Shown: positions 1 through 14,900, counted from the stretch's first letter. The stretch: DNA of 64,000 nucleotides from Alviniconcha marisindica (GCA_018857735.1 JABMCL010000145.1:1107501-1171500); one strand, 5' to 3'. Notes: a model not told the origin generated them from the letters alone. Numbers and translations are program-made.

Positions 1-150
1 CAGGCATGGCTAAACACTCTGCACCTCACACAGGCATGGCTAAACACTTCACACCTCACGCAGGCATGGCTAAACACTCTGCACCTCACACAGGCATGGC
101 TGAACACTCTGCACCTCACACAGGCATGGCTAAACACTCTGCACCTCACA
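1..150. repeat. 30-bp minisatellite, five units
   Basis: Five tandem 30-bp units beginning CAGGCATGGCTAAACACTC, nearly identical, continuing off the left edge, in the intron after CCP1 exon 23. Confidence 0.9.
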
Positions 151-167
151 CAGACACATCTCCTCAC

Positions 168-301
168 CCAAAGTCAGCAGCAGAGGCACCGAAGTCCGGC
201 AGCTGCTGGTCGAAGCCGGAGCAGGTCTTGGCGAGCCGCAGCAGCCCCTCGCAGAACTTGTGACCCATCTCTTCCAGCATGCGAGTGTTGAGGTGCTGGT
301 C
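168..301 (-). CDS. AGTPBP1: CCP1 exon 23, end of the catalytic domain
   Basis: 134 bp, phase 0 in, phase 2 out. Encodes [20 protein letters not shown], then [20 protein letters not shown], matching TRELEEMGAKFCVGLLRL. Donor TGG/GTGAGG. At least one more exon must lie left of the window. Confidence 0.9.
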
Positions 302-3300
302 CTACACACACACAACCACACTCTGCCAGCCATACATTTCACCCAGTTCTGGCTCCACTCAGTCACCTCCTGCCTGGCTGCTGGGTTGCTGGCGCTACAC
401 ACACAGCCACCTCCCCCTACAACATTTCTCTAAATTCCCCTCAGTACACTAATTTCAGCGACTCTCATTAGTATATTATAGTTTAAACTATCAACTACCC
501 CAGCTATACTTCATAGGTGACTAACACCCTAACACACACACACAACCACAGCATCCATATCATTAAATCCCTGCTAAGTATAATGGTCTTTCCTTGTAGT
601 TGTACTTTCTTTACAGTGGATGTTCTCTAAGGTGTAACTTCGCATGACACCAGCCTGCCTCCACATATACCCCCCCCCCCCCCCCCAACAAACACAATGG
701 ACTCACCCTGCACTTCCCCAGTCACAGAAGCTATTCTCCATCGCATAACTGCTTGAGTTTACACCACCACCCAGTCCCCCTATCCACAAAATGGATTCAC
801 CTTGTACTTTCCCTAGTCATAGTCACAGAGACTGTTCTCTAAAGTTGAGAGCCGGTTTGGCCTAGCGGTAAGGCGTTAGGCTGGTCAGCGGAAGGACCTC
901 GGTTTGATACTGCTTCAGCTCTCCTTTCTCTTCAAAAGTTGTGGTCTGTGGACACGGACTTGTGACTTTGTCCCTCACAATTAATGAAAGATTAAAATGG
1001 CTCTCATCGCTGCCCATCTTAATGCAGGTCATTCTGGTGGTGACAGTGTAGCGATAGGTGTATACTCTCCCTCTTCCCCCACCTCCATACCCCCTTCCCC
1101 CCATTCATCCCGCCCCTAATAAGCCTTATGGTTTCTGTGGACGTTAAGCACCATGTTTACTTACTTACTTACTCTAAGGTTTAACTCCACACAACTCTAC
1201 ACCACCACCCAGTCCCCAATCCAACATAATGGACTCACCCAGTCACTGCTACAGAGGCTGTTCTCTAAGGTCTAACACCCTACAACACAACGGACTCACC
1301 TTGAACTTTCTCCCCAGCCTCATCTACAGAGGCTGTTCTCTAAGGTCTAACACCCTACAACACAACGGACTCACCCTGAACTTTCCCCAGCCTCATCTAC
1401 AGAGGCTGTTCTCTAAGGTCTAACTCCACATGACTTTACACAACCACCCAGTCCCACCATCCACATAACGAAAGGACTCACCTACTCACCTTGTACTTTC
1501 CAGTCACATCTACAGAGGCTGTGGTTCTCTAAGGTCTAATTCCACTTGACTTTACACCACCGCCCAGTCCCCCCTCCAACACAGTGGACCCACCTTGTAC
1601 TTTCCCTAGTCACAGCTACAGAGGCTGTTCTCTAAGGTCTAACTCCACAGGACTTTACACCACCACCCAGTCTCCCCTCCAACACAATGGACTTGATCAC
1701 CTTGTACTTGCCCCAGTCACAACTACAGAGGCTGTTCTCTAAAGCTAAAAATCTAACTCCACACAACTTTACACCACCACCCAGTCCCCCCTCCAACACA
1801 ATGGACTCACCTTGCACTTTCCCCAGTCCTGTTTTCTCAAGTTTGATACCACATGACTTTATACCCCCCCCCCCATCCCCCCCCCCCCCCCCCCCCCCCA
1901 CCACCTCCCTTCCACCCAGTGGACTCACCTTGTACTTGCCCTGGTCACAGCCACAGTAGCTGCTCTCCATGGTGTAACTCCGCACCACCCCAATCTGCCT
2001 CCACACCACCACCCGCGCTGTCGCCTCCTTGACGCGCTCCACCACAAAGCTGCAGTTTTGCAGGTAGAAAGCCGGGCTGGTCAGGTGCAGGATCCGTGGC
2101 AGCGTCTGGGCAAGAAGCCGGCCAATACAAAATACTCTGAAGGGCAGTGGCTACCATCTGACGGTTTAATTGTGCACAGAAAGACGCAGACCAGCAGGGT
2201 TAAAAGCCTGTGAACAACAGTCTGGGTTGGGGCAAAACCAACTACAGCTTTGTGTGACCCAACTGTTGCTCCCTAAGGCAACTGATGCTCCCTAAGGCAA
2301 AAACAACCACAGCTTTGTGTGACCCAACTGATGCTTCCCTGGGGCAAAGGCAACTACAGCTTTGTGTGACCCAAATGAAGCATCCTAGGGCAAACACAAC
2401 TACAGCTTTGTGTGACCCAAATGAAGCATACTAGGGCAAACACAACTACAGCTTTGTGTGACCCAACTGAAGCATCCTAAGGCAAAAACCACTACAGCTT
2501 TGTGTGATTAAACTGATGCATCCAAGGGCAACAACCACAGCTTTGTATGACCCAACTGATGCATCCTAGGGCAAAAACAGCTATAGCTTTGTGTGATCAA
2601 ATGGAATGGGTAAAAAACAAATACAGCTTTGTGTCATCAAACTGATAGGGCAAAAACACTATAGCTTTGGGAGATGCACCTGGCGCGTCCTAGGGCAAAA
2701 ACAACTACAGCTTTGTGTGATCAAACTGATGCATCCTAGGGCAAAAACAGCTACGGCTTTGTGTGGTCAAACTGATAGGGCAAAAACAACTCCAGCTTTG
2801 TGTGACCAAACTGACAGGGCAAAAACAACTACAGCTTTGTGTGACCAAACTGACAGGGCAAAATCAACTGCAGCTTTATGTGACCAAATTGACAGGGCAA
2901 CAACAACTGCAGCTTTGTGTGACCAAACTGACAGGGCAACAACAACTCCAGCTTTGTGTGACCAAACTGACAGGGCAACAACAACTCCAGCTTTGTGTGA
3001 CCAAACTGACAGGGCAACAACAACTCCAGCTTTGTGTGACCAAACTGACAGGGCAACAACAACTCCAGCTTTGTGTGACCAAACTGACAGGGCAACAACA
3101 ACTCCAGCTTTGTGTGACCAAACTGACATGGCAACAACAACTCCAGCTTTGTGTGACCAAACTGACAGGGCAAAAACAACTCCAGCTTTGTGTGACCAAA
3201 CTGACAGGGCAAAACAACTGCCAGCTTTGTGTGACCAAACTGACAGGGCAAAAACAACTGCAGCTTTGTGTGACCAAACTGACAGGGCAAAAACAACTGC

Positions 3301-6300
3301 AGCTTTGTGTGACCAAACTGACAGGGCAAAAACAACTGCAGCTTTGTGTGACCAAACTGACAGGGCAAAAACAACTACAGCTTTGGGAGACTCACCTGAT
3401 GCTTTTTACACAGAATCTCAATAGAGTGCATGTGGTGGGGTTTAATAATGTCCTCTTATATGTTGATATTGTATTACACAACTCCCTCATATGTTGATAT
3501 TGTATTGCACTATATGCATTGTCTGGTGTTTGCATTTGCAATATCTATACATATCATTAAAAACAAACTATTTTGCTACACCCAGTCAACGATGTCCAAG
3601 GCATATATGAGTAGTACTAGTAGTAGTAGTAACTGGATTTTAATGTCCTGTCAACCACACATGGTCACCTCAGGACAGTCAAACTTGGGTCATAAAGAAA
3701 TACACATTTCTAAACTCTTCTCACATATATATCAACCTTCTGTCAAGTCAATCTACACAACCAATCACTTCACAAACATAATACATACATACACAAACAT
3801 CAGACAAAAAAATTCAAAGAGTTAGTCCCTTCAATATTACGCCAGTTAAAAGAGCACATAAGGCTAGCACATGCTGGTATTGTCGACCATTCCGTCTAAT
3901 TTATCGATATAAAACGTTCTGCAAAATGTTACCCATCTAATTCTAGAAGTCTTTGCAGCTGACCTCAACAAAAGAAGCTGAAATGGCTACGGAGTCAGGC
4001 CAGTACGCAGGAACAGGAACAGGCTGGACCTACCTTGAAGCCATTGTCTTCCATCTTGTTGCCAGTGCAGGCTGGGTTCTGCGTGTCGTTGGGCATCCAC
4101 GACAGCTGAGGACTGCAGCCATACATGAAGATGTTCTTACGCCGTGAGTGACCGTGGTAGTCGCAGTACACCTGCAAGAACACCAAGGCCACCTCAACAT
4201 GTTGTTCGCCGCATAGGTATGTGGGGACTATACCACAAGCGCCTTGCATAACAGCATCCACCCACCAGAAGTGGAGATAAATCCTATGAAGATGGTGTGT
4301 GGCTGTCCATGGGGCAGGGTAATACTAAAACAATTTAAAAGGCCACACACGCAATTCTCTCAAGCTGTGGGATGCATTTGTCAATGTGCAGTTGTATCCG
4401 GTGAGCCCCAGGCTGCTCAGCTGGGAACAATTATGACATCAACAACAGATCCAAACATGTCCCTTCAGTGCTAACCGTTATGCACAAACACGCATATCAG
4501 GTGAACGAAACAATGACAGGAAAGGCTGGTTACCAGGACAGTTCTGTTGGCGGTGCTGACCTTGATGCAGAAGAACAAAACAATAACAAGTAAGGCTGGT
4601 TACCAGAGCTGCTTTCTTGACGGTGCTGAGGTACAGCAAGAGAACCTTGGTGCAGCAGAACAAAACAATAACAAGTAAGGTTGGTTACCAGGGGCATTTT
4701 GTTGACGGTGCTGAGGTACTGCAAGAGAACCTTGGTGCTGCAGAACAAAACAATAACAAGTAAGGTTAGTTACCAGGGCTGTTTTGTTGACGGTGCTGAT
4801 GTGCTACAACAGAACCTTGGTGCAGCAGAACAAAACAATAATAAGAAGTGTTGGTTACCAGGGGCATTTTGTTGATGGTGCTGAGGTACTGCAGAAGGCT
4901 CTTGGTGCAGCAGAAGAAAACAACAACATACTAACAAGAAAGGCTGGTTACCAGAGGCGTTTTGTTGACGATGCTGAGGTACTACAACAGGACCTTGGTG
5001 TTTCAGAACAAAACAAGAACAAGAAAGGTTGGTTACCAGAGGCGTTTTGTTGACGAGGCTCAGGTACTACAACAGAACCTTAGTGCTGCAGAACAAAACA
5101 AGAACAAGAAAGGTTGGTTACCAGGGGTGTTTTGTTGACAGTGTTGAGGTACAACAGAACCCGAAGCAGCAGAACAGAACAATAACAAGAAGTGTTGGTT
5201 ACCAGGGGTGTTTTGCTGATGGTGCTGATGTACTACACCAGAACCTTGGGGCAGCAGAACAAAACAATAACAAGAAGTGTTGGTTACCAGGACTGTTTTG
5301 CTGATGGTGTTAGTGCAGCAGAACAAAACAATAACAAGAAGGGTTGGTGCAGCAGAACAAAACAATAACAAGAGGGGTTGGTTACCAGGACTGTTCTGCT
5401 GATGGTGTTGGTGCAGCAGAACAAAACAATAACAAGAGGGGTTGGTTACCAGGACTGTTTTGCTGATGGTGTTGGTGCAGCAGAACAAAACAATAACAAG
5501 AGGGGTTGGTTACCAGGACTGTTTTGCTGACGGTGTTGGTGCAGCAGAACAAAACAACAAGAAGGGTTGGTTACCAGGACTGTTTTGCTGATGATGTTGG
5601 TGCAGCAGAACAAAACAATAACAAGAGGGGTTGGTTACCAGGGGCGTTTTGTTGACGGTGCTGAGGTACTGCAGAAGGCCCTTGGTGTGGTAGATGGTAG
5701 GGTGCAGGTTAGGGCAGGGCTTCAGCCACCGGCGATTCAGATCTTCTGCCACCAGCGAACTGCGATGACTGAAGCAGAACACTTGTTTTTAGTCTTTACT
5801 TGATTTCAACATTCCAGTCACAAAATAAACATGTTTTGACTGCAAAATGTTTTCTGTGTTCTACAGCAATCCCTACTACTCTTTCGTTCCTTCTTCCCCC
5901 CCTCCCTCTTTATCCAATATCAAAATCTATCTATCTCTCTCACACACACGCACCTTCTTTTTTTATATATAACAAACCCCAACACAACCTGACCCACACT
6001 CCATTTTCTTTCTTCTCCATTATTCAAAACAACATCCCATCAAAAAACCAACAAAACAAAAAACCCAGACATTACCCACAAAACACATTCTCTGTCCGAT
6101 ACCAAACCTTAACACACCCACTCCATACTCTCACTTAACACTCATTTCTAAGGTACCAACAAATACATACCTAACAAATGTTGCTTATGTTCACATACAT
6201 TTTATGATAACTGCTCACTGCCCCATTCGAGAACTAAAGGAGAAAAATGCCAGGCTGGCTCAAGTTAGTTGTTGCTGTCGCTGTAGCATTCCCAAGCTGA

Positions 6301-8880
6301 AAACACTGGGCTCCAAAGCAACTGTGCATCGAGAAATGCATTCCACAGGGTGAGAGGACTGCATGCTTTCTGTCCAGCTTCGTGTTACCCCTCCACACGG
6401 GTATAGCCACACGCCATTTTTGGAGGATTTACCTCCGTTACTGGAGGATGCATGCTGTTTTAACAAGCAGCATATCAAGGCCGAAGAGAGCCCCCACATA
6501 ACTATGCAGCACATACCAACACTTTACTGCAGCCTTGGTGTTCCTGCTGGAGTCCATGTGTTGCGACACACAGCCCAAGCCAAGGCGGCCGGAGCAAAGG
6601 CAAAGTACTCACTTTCCGTTGATGACGCCGTCAGGGTTCAGCATGGGGACGATCTTGAAGATGTAGCGCTCCCTCAGCTGCTGGGCGGCCGGTTTGGTGC
6701 TCATCAGGAAGTCCACTGTGCCTGTACGCCAGCCAATAATTCCATGTCAACACCTCTTCAAAAGCTGTCAGTGGATGCACAAGGGACAATGTTTGTCACC
6801 TTGTGCGGCAAAGTACCCCCCATGCTGTGAGCCTAGCTACAGACACTGTAGGGTATAAACAGTTTAAAAAGTGACATGTGGGGGCCATGTGTATGGTGAT
6901 CAAATTAAAAAAGTTACTGTCAGACAGCCCCTAATCCTGATGCGCTAAAGAATCCAAAAGTCTGGCTTTCCTTCCAAATGCAAATGTTGTCAATAGCCTC
7001 AGACATACCTACTGGCTTGTTTATTCTTAGATCAGGAAAGTCTCTTGTTTTACCAACAATGCAAGGCACATGAAACACTGAAAACTTGAAACTGATTCGA
7101 CACCAAGCAACAACAGCCTTGTCTATTCTAAGTTCAAAGTTGAATCAAAGGTCACTGTGATTGTAGCAGATGTCCATGACCCAATCACTCCTTCCCATTC
7201 AAGATTTTCCTGTTTCCTCTTCACCATCTGTGTTGATCATAAAGTGTACTTGATGCCTGAATCCAAATTTCCTGGAATATTTTGTGGTCTTTAACAGTAT
7301 CTGGGATGGCATTGGTCCACACAAGTGTTGTTTTCTCCTCAGTGGTAGCCACTGTCAGTAATGGCAGCGTCAGAGCCGCCATTTTTATACGGCACTTAAA
7401 ACGTCATGGACGGCAATCAAGAAGAATACAGCACTTAGGCTGCTTAAAGGTTGAAAAATGAGTACAGAACTTGAGATAAGGCCAGCCAAACAGACTCAGA
7501 TTTGCGCTTAATGCATTCCGATTTTGTCAGTGTTGTCATTGTTTAGAAAATAAACATGATTGGGGGGCGAGTTGCTCATCATGCGTATGGGCCCTGAGCA
7601 GTAACGTCACATGTAGATTGCTAGAAAGGCAAGGTCATGTTGCTCATGAATGGAAGTGAGAGCTGCCTGCACTTTCTCCCTGGCAGATATGTAGCACCAA
7701 CACCTAACTCTTTCAAGACACGAGGTTCAAGACTCTGCTGAGCCAATTAGCCAAACTGAGCAACTAGCAGAGTCAATTAGCCAAACTGAGCAACTAGCAG
7801 AGTCAATTAGCCAAACTGAGCAACTAGCAGAGCCAATTAGCCAAATTGAGCAACTGTCATCAAAATCAAAATATTTTTTTAATTAAAACTATAAGCAATG
7901 TTCCAGGACTTCAATAAGTAAGATTCGTGCAAACTAGTAAACTTTTATCCGCTGGACGTTTGAATCATAGCCAACCTCTTGCATAAAGTGTAAAAGTGAT
8001 GAATAATTCAGAAAAACGGTGCAACCGCCACCCCCCCCCACCCCCCACCCCCCGACCCAACACACCCAATCACAGTCATGCACAAGCCCACACTCTTCTG
8101 ACCTTTCATGACCCAGCTGGAATTGCTCTCCCCGGGATGAACCCGGCTGCTCAGGAAGATGTACGGCCTGCTCCCTGCAAGGTTCAACATCCACACTGCC
8201 ATCACCGTCAGCACGCAACACCATCATTCGCAACGTTCACACCAACACAAAGGGATCTGAACCTGGTCCAGGTCCCTGTACAGCGCAGCGAACTGACCAT
8301 CATCATCTCAGCAGCTGTTCTGCATAATATGAGAATGCACTTTGAATGTAAGATTTCGGATAACAACGAGTGCTTGTTGATCGCTTTTAAGTAGTGCTAT
8401 TCTCCGCTCTCGAGCAGACTCACTGCGCTTACATGTGATTCTACAAGAGTAACTAGCTTTTTATACCAAGTTTAAAAAAACAAAAAAACACTGAAGTGGT
8501 GCACCTGCAGCACTGACATGGCTGGTGCCACATGAAACTGCTGCCATCTCAGCGAGTTCTGTGTACATCATATACCATGTCACTTCAGGCAAAGCCACAT
8601 ATGTAAAATACATACATGTTTAGCTGTAACCTGCCACCTGCACTTTTGGCAGAATGACCAGGATCTTTCATGTGCAACTGAGGTAACACGGGGGGGGGGA
8701 GGAAAACAGATACCGAGATAAGAGTCAGCACAGGTAGCTGACCCTAGAAGAAAAAAAATTCCCACCACTCCTGTAGGGACTCAAACCCACGACCTTTAAA
8801 TCATGAGTTCACGACTCCAGCACTCTAACCACTGAGCTATCCTTCCTTCCCGAGTGTCACATTTACAGACTGCAGATATG

Positions 8881-8917
<37 letters not shown>

Positions 8918-11900
8918 TTTTCTCACCAAAAAAACACACACATGCACATACTGACACACATATCCTACTCACACACACCGCAAAGAAACACACACATACA
9001 TACACATACACACACCATAAAGAAGCAAGCATACACAGACACACACACACAGACACACACACACTAGACACACAACAACAAGAGGAGACAGAAACCAAAG
9101 AAGCCAGAAGATCACTCAATGATCAGGATAACTTACACAGTTCCTCCACGTCTTCACGCTGGCTGCTGCGCGGCTGGGCGGTGATGGTGAGCAGAGGCAC
9201 CGGGTTCCCCGCCAAAGTCTCACACAGGCTCTGGTTCCGGAAAAACACCTGCGAGTGATCTACCTGCCCCTCCCACTGGTACAGGTGAGTCTGGCAGCGC
9301 ACAGACAACCAACGTGTCAGGCAAGTGACATCCATGTGCAACACTGGCAGCAGCCATGTCTTAGTCCACAAGGCAACATTCTCATTCTCCTGTCCAGTTT
9401 GTCCTCTGTCTAACATGGATTTCTTAACATTCCAAAGAAAAGCTAAGCACATTTTTCTTCCCTACCCCATAGCATAGTGTAGGTGTAACTGCCAGACCCT
9501 AAGAGCGGTGCATGGGCAATGGTACTGACCCTGAGCATAGTGTAGGTGTAGGGGTAGTGCACGGGCAATGGTACTGACCCTGAGCATAGTGTAGGTGTAA
9601 CTAACAGACTCTAAGAGCGGTGCACGGGCAATGGTACTGACCCTGAGCATAGTGTAGGTGTAGGGGTAGTGGTAGGCCAGGTAACAGACGTCACAGTTGT
9701 GCATGAATCGCACGGTGAAGGTGGTGGTGTAGTACGCCTTGCCCTTCACCCCGCCCGTTGTCTGGGAGGAGCGCAGGAAGTGGTTGCGGTAGTAGCAGAT
9801 GTCCTTTCCCACGCGCACCCACGCCGGCCTGCCCTGCATCGCCTCCATCACCGAGAACATCAGCGGCTTCATGCCTGTGGAGAGTATGCTATGGGTCAAT
9901 CAATGAAACATCAGCGGCTTCATGCCTGTGGAGAGTATGCCATGGGTCAATCAATGAAACATCAGCAGCTTCATGCCTGTGGGGAGTATGCCATGGGTCA
10001 ATCAATGTCACAGCAATGAAACATCAGTGAGTGGAGAGTATGCTATGGGTCGGTCATTGCCTCTGCCACCGAGAACATCAGTGGCTTTATGCCTGTGAAG
10101 TGTATGCCATGGGTCAGTCAGAGCCACAGCAACAAACGTCTTCAAACAAACAGGTTCTTCCAGCCTACAGAAAGTATGTCATAGGTCATTGTTATAGCAA
10201 CAGAGCATCTGCAGATTTAGGCCTGTAGCTGGTTTCTATGGGATCTGTCACAACAACCAAATATTGTAGAAAAGCAGAGGCTTCATGCTGACACAGTCTG
10301 AAAATCAAACACCAGTATACCACAGAGAAAGGGCAAAGAGCGTGTTACCAACCAAAATTGAACTGGCTGTTGAGTTTCTCACAGTTGACTATGTTGAAGC
10401 GGTAGTTGATGTCGGCCGCCATGTTGCTGACCTCAAAGTAGAACCACTGGTGATGATGGTTGGTGTTGATGTCCGGGTTCAGTATCAAGTCATACTCAAA
10501 CTCCCTCACCTGCACACCACAGGCAGAGAACAGCCAGTGAAACAGCTTGCGCTAGCCGCAACGGTCCAGGGGTCTTGGGTGACCACTAGACTTGCTTTAA
10601 CACAAAAATACCTCCAAAAAGGCACAAGCGGGGACCGAAATCCAAGCAGTTGGCAAGCGAGGGAGCCGACCTACGGTTAATGGGGAGAGGGGGCAGATCA
10701 GTGGTTTGAGCACCGGGCTTATGATCGAAAGGTCTTGGGTTTGTGTCCCGCAGGAGCAGCAGGAGAATTTTCTTCTCCAGGGTCAACCTTCTGTGCTGAC
10801 TCTGGTATCTGTTCCCCCATCGTGTTACCACAGCAGCATGTAAAAGACCCCAGTCATTCTGCCAAAAGTGCAGGTGACAGGTTACAGCTAAACACACATG
10901 CACTTTACATAATTATGTGGTTTCAAATAAAGTGACACTGTAAATGGTGCATGGTGGTATGATTTACACAGAAGGTGCACCGACACAGCAACAGTTTCAC
11001 ATGGGATCTGCCAAAAAGCCATGTAAAAACCGAACAGGGCTGTCAGTACACCACTTCGGTGGATATTAAAAAATGTGCTATAAAAGGCTAGTCACTCATT
11101 CAGAAACACATGCAACTTGAGTGCAGTGAGTCTGCTTGAGAGCAGAGAATAGCGCTACATGAAAACGATCAATAGTAATAATAATAATAATAATAATAAT
11201 GTCACCATCAGGATGACTCAGCAAATGTTAGGACAGCGTTTGGGGTGTTTTACTAACGTGACTAAGTGTGCAGGGTACGGTTACCTGGCAGAGTCCACAA
11301 AGCACAACTGTGATTACCCAGCTGGTCAGGGTTCGGAGCAGATACAAAACAGCAGAGTACAACAACAAAATTCACGTAGCGTACCAGTGTACCTTACCAT
11401 ACTCCCACTCAGCCATTTTTAAAAGCACCTGATGGACTTGATAACTTGGTGTTTTACGCCCAATCAACCATTATGGTTATATCAGGGCAAAGGACTTGAT
11501 ATGGATGATGAACATTTCACTCAAGGCAAGAAGAACAAATGCTAAGCTCAGTCACTTAACAACAAACAAACAACAACAAAACTGTCAGTTTTACCTTCAC
11601 TCTTCCATTACCTTAATAATGGACAAACTTACCAAAATCATGGAATTAAGGTTTGACGGAAGGTATCATCATACAATGTTTGATCAATCTTACTTAAGCA
11701 GTGTTAAACTTAAAGAAACTGCCAACATTAATACTTTTGCCAATGCTGAAAATGCATTAATTATTTTTAACAAAACACCTGTTACTGTATTTGATAGTGC
11801 TGGGTATATTGGGCTAACTTGGCTGGTTAATTCCTCTTGCATTCATCCATGCAACCGCATCCACAGTTTAAAAGTTTATTAGACAGGAAACCAATGTATA

Positions 11901-14900
11901 CAAACTGTCAAATTTTAACATTAGCTGTGACATTACAAGGACCTCAAAACATGGTCAGGGTCTTCAAAACTGGCATAAATACACAACACTCACCAGAAGC
12001 TATCGCCAAGCAAAATCTGAAAGAGTCTGCGAAGAAAACTGCCACCCTCAGGCCACTGTCACATTTACAGGGAACAAACGCTGGTCATTACACATACTGA
12101 TGTGAGTTTTCATGTGAGTCACAAAAGCTAATATAAACCAGTCTTTTTTGTATCCAGATATACACACACACACCAACAACAATAAAAAAACAAAACTACA
12201 ACAACAACAAAAGAAACAAAAGTTTGGCAGGAAATTATGCAACATTGGTGAGCAAAGCAAGTTACCTGAATCACTTTGCGTAGGTTGCCACACTCAAACT
12301 GGGCGTTGAAGCGCAGAATGCCAAACGTCCCTTCTTGACGACCTACCCTGTGAACAACAAAATAAACGTGATCCACTTTTGTGCATGATCATGTTCCCAC
12401 AACATTATGTAGCATGTCACCAACATGTGCCATGGAGCATGCTACACCACACATTCACGAAATACACAATTCTCATTAGCTTTCACATGGCTTGTGTCAG
12501 AGCAGAAACAGAGCAGAATGGAGCAAGTCTGAAACCTACACAACATGATGAGAATTAAGCTTGACAGTGACATCATGGCCAGTCTGTTCCCATAGTAACT
12601 CACTGTACATGTTGCAGTCACATAACCGTACTCAAAAGTGGATTGTGGCCTTACCTAAGCTCATCTCGATTGCTGAGGTTGGAGTTTTCCTGACAGTAGG
12701 CAGCACCAGCACCAGCCACCACACCATCCAGGTCATACACAACATGGTCATAGATGGTCTCTGGGTGAATCATGCGGTCAATGTCCTCAAACACTTTGCT
12801 CCTGCAAGACAAGGCACCAGGGGTCTGAATCAGTGGTCTTACACTGGGGATGGTGGAATTAATGAATAGCAGGGTCTGAATGATGGAGCAAAAGCGTCTG
12901 AATCAGTGAATGGTAAGGTCTGGTTGACTGAATGGCTGGGTCTGACATTGCAAATGGCTAGGAGTCTCAATGTTTGAATGGGCAGGTCTGAATGGAGGAT
13001 AGGGTCTGATGCAGTGAACAGCTGGGTCTGAATGTTTGAATGGCATGGTCTGACACAGTGAATGGCTAAGGATCTCAATGTTTGAATGGGCAGGTCTGAA
13101 TGAAGGATAGGGTCTGATGCACTGAATGGCTAGATCTGAGTGTTGAATGGCATGGTCTGACACAGTGAATGGCTAGGGGTCTCAATGTTTGAATGGAGGA
13201 TGGGGTCTCATGCACTGAATGGTTAGGTCTGAATGTTTGAATGGCAGGGTCTGGCAGTGAATGTCTGAATGTGGCTGGATCTGACACATTAAATGTGAGT
13301 CTAAATGATGGCAGTCTGACATGGTGAATGGGTGTGTCTGAACGGCATGGTCTGACCTCATAAATAGCTAGGCCTGAAAGTGTGACTGTCACAACATGAC
13401 AGACAAGGGCCTGGTCTGAATGTTTAAATGGCATGGTCTGACACAGTGAATGGCTAGGTCTGGCATAACAACAGACAGGGTATGAATGAATGAATAGTAG
13501 GGTCTGACACAGTGAAAGGCTAAATTTGAATGCTTGAATGGCAAGGTCTGACAGAGCAAATGGCTTTGTCTAAATGTTTGAGTGGTAGTGGTGCAGAAAA
13601 TGGCAGATCTTAATCAATGAATGGTAGGGTCTGATGCAACAACTGATCTGGTCTGAATGAATGAATGGCTGGGTCTGACACACTGAATGACTAGGTCTGA
13701 AAGTCTGAATGGTGAGATCTGACACAGGGAATGGCATGTCAAAATCAGTGCAGGGTAATGCCTGACAAACAACAGGGTCTGAATGCTTGAATGGCAGGGT
13801 CTGATGCAGTAAATGGCAGGGTCCAAATCAATGAACTGTCAGGTCTGAATGATTTAACAAAAGGGTCTGATGCAGTGAATATCTGTCTGAATCTGTAATC
13901 GCCAGGACTCAAGCTGGTGATGGATATAGTCTGAATATGGCTGGGTCTTAATCAGTGAATAAACAGTAGGGTTTGAATGTTTGACTGCTTGGTTCTAGCG
14001 CAGCAAACAACTGGGTCTGAATGATTTTTAAAAAAGAGAAGAAAAAAAAGAGAGGTTAGGTCGGAATCAATAATCAAGGGCAAGAGATTTTACAATGTGA
14101 ACGACAGGCTCTAAAACCCTGTGCACGACTGGAACCCTCTGGACCTGCAGAAAGGCATTACAGTCAACTCACCTCTGCACGCCAAACTTTCTGTTGTACA
14201 GCGGCTCCAGATCAAAGGCTCCACGCGCACCGTGCAAGTCTGGGTAGGCCACCTTCTCAAAACGGTAGACACCGCGAGTGTGCCCTGCCATCTGACTGTA
14301 GGCCCGTGGGTCATGAATGATCTCCCCGCTGTCCTCGTCCAGGTCATCACTGCTGGAGTTGGTGCCCTGGTCCCCATCATCTGTGTAGTCCCGGGGCGTC
14401 ACCAGCGGGGTGATGCACAAAGCGTCCGTGATCTCCTCCACGCCCTTCATGGACGACGTCTTTTTCAGCTTCTTGTCCTTGCCCTGCTGTGCTACCTTCT
14501 TCAACGAGGCCTTGGATTTCCTGGGGGCTTTCTGGTACGATGATGATGTTTTCCCCGTGGATGACGCTGTGCTGGTTTTGCGAGATGAGGCAGGGGAGGG
14601 GAAATCTATTGACACAACGCTGTAGCCTGTCTTTAAGCTGACAGCTGTCAAAGGCTCTGTAGCCCCACAAAGGCGACCACGAAAGCTCCCCGAGGAGCTG
14701 TCGTCACTGTCCTGACGGAGTGGGTAGTCTACCCTTCTGGTTGTCTGACCTCCCCTTGCCTGATCGTCCAGGCTCAGCGATGAGCGCTCACGCTCGCGCA
14801 GGCTGAGCCGCTCCCCACTGGAGTCTTGGTCTGATGAGGACGTGAGGTAGTGCTGCACAACGGGAGGAGAAAATCAAGTCTGAGAGCAGCAAGGCACTGT

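Noticed and set aside
2606..3497. Open frames of 244-272 codons
   Set aside because: They translate a 39-bp minisatellite; similar frames are open on the opposite strand, and there is no start context or splice context.
8770..8853. Possible tRNA gene
   Set aside because: It has tRNA-like A and B boxes but continues into a SINE body shared with another copy, and no complete cloverleaf is evident.
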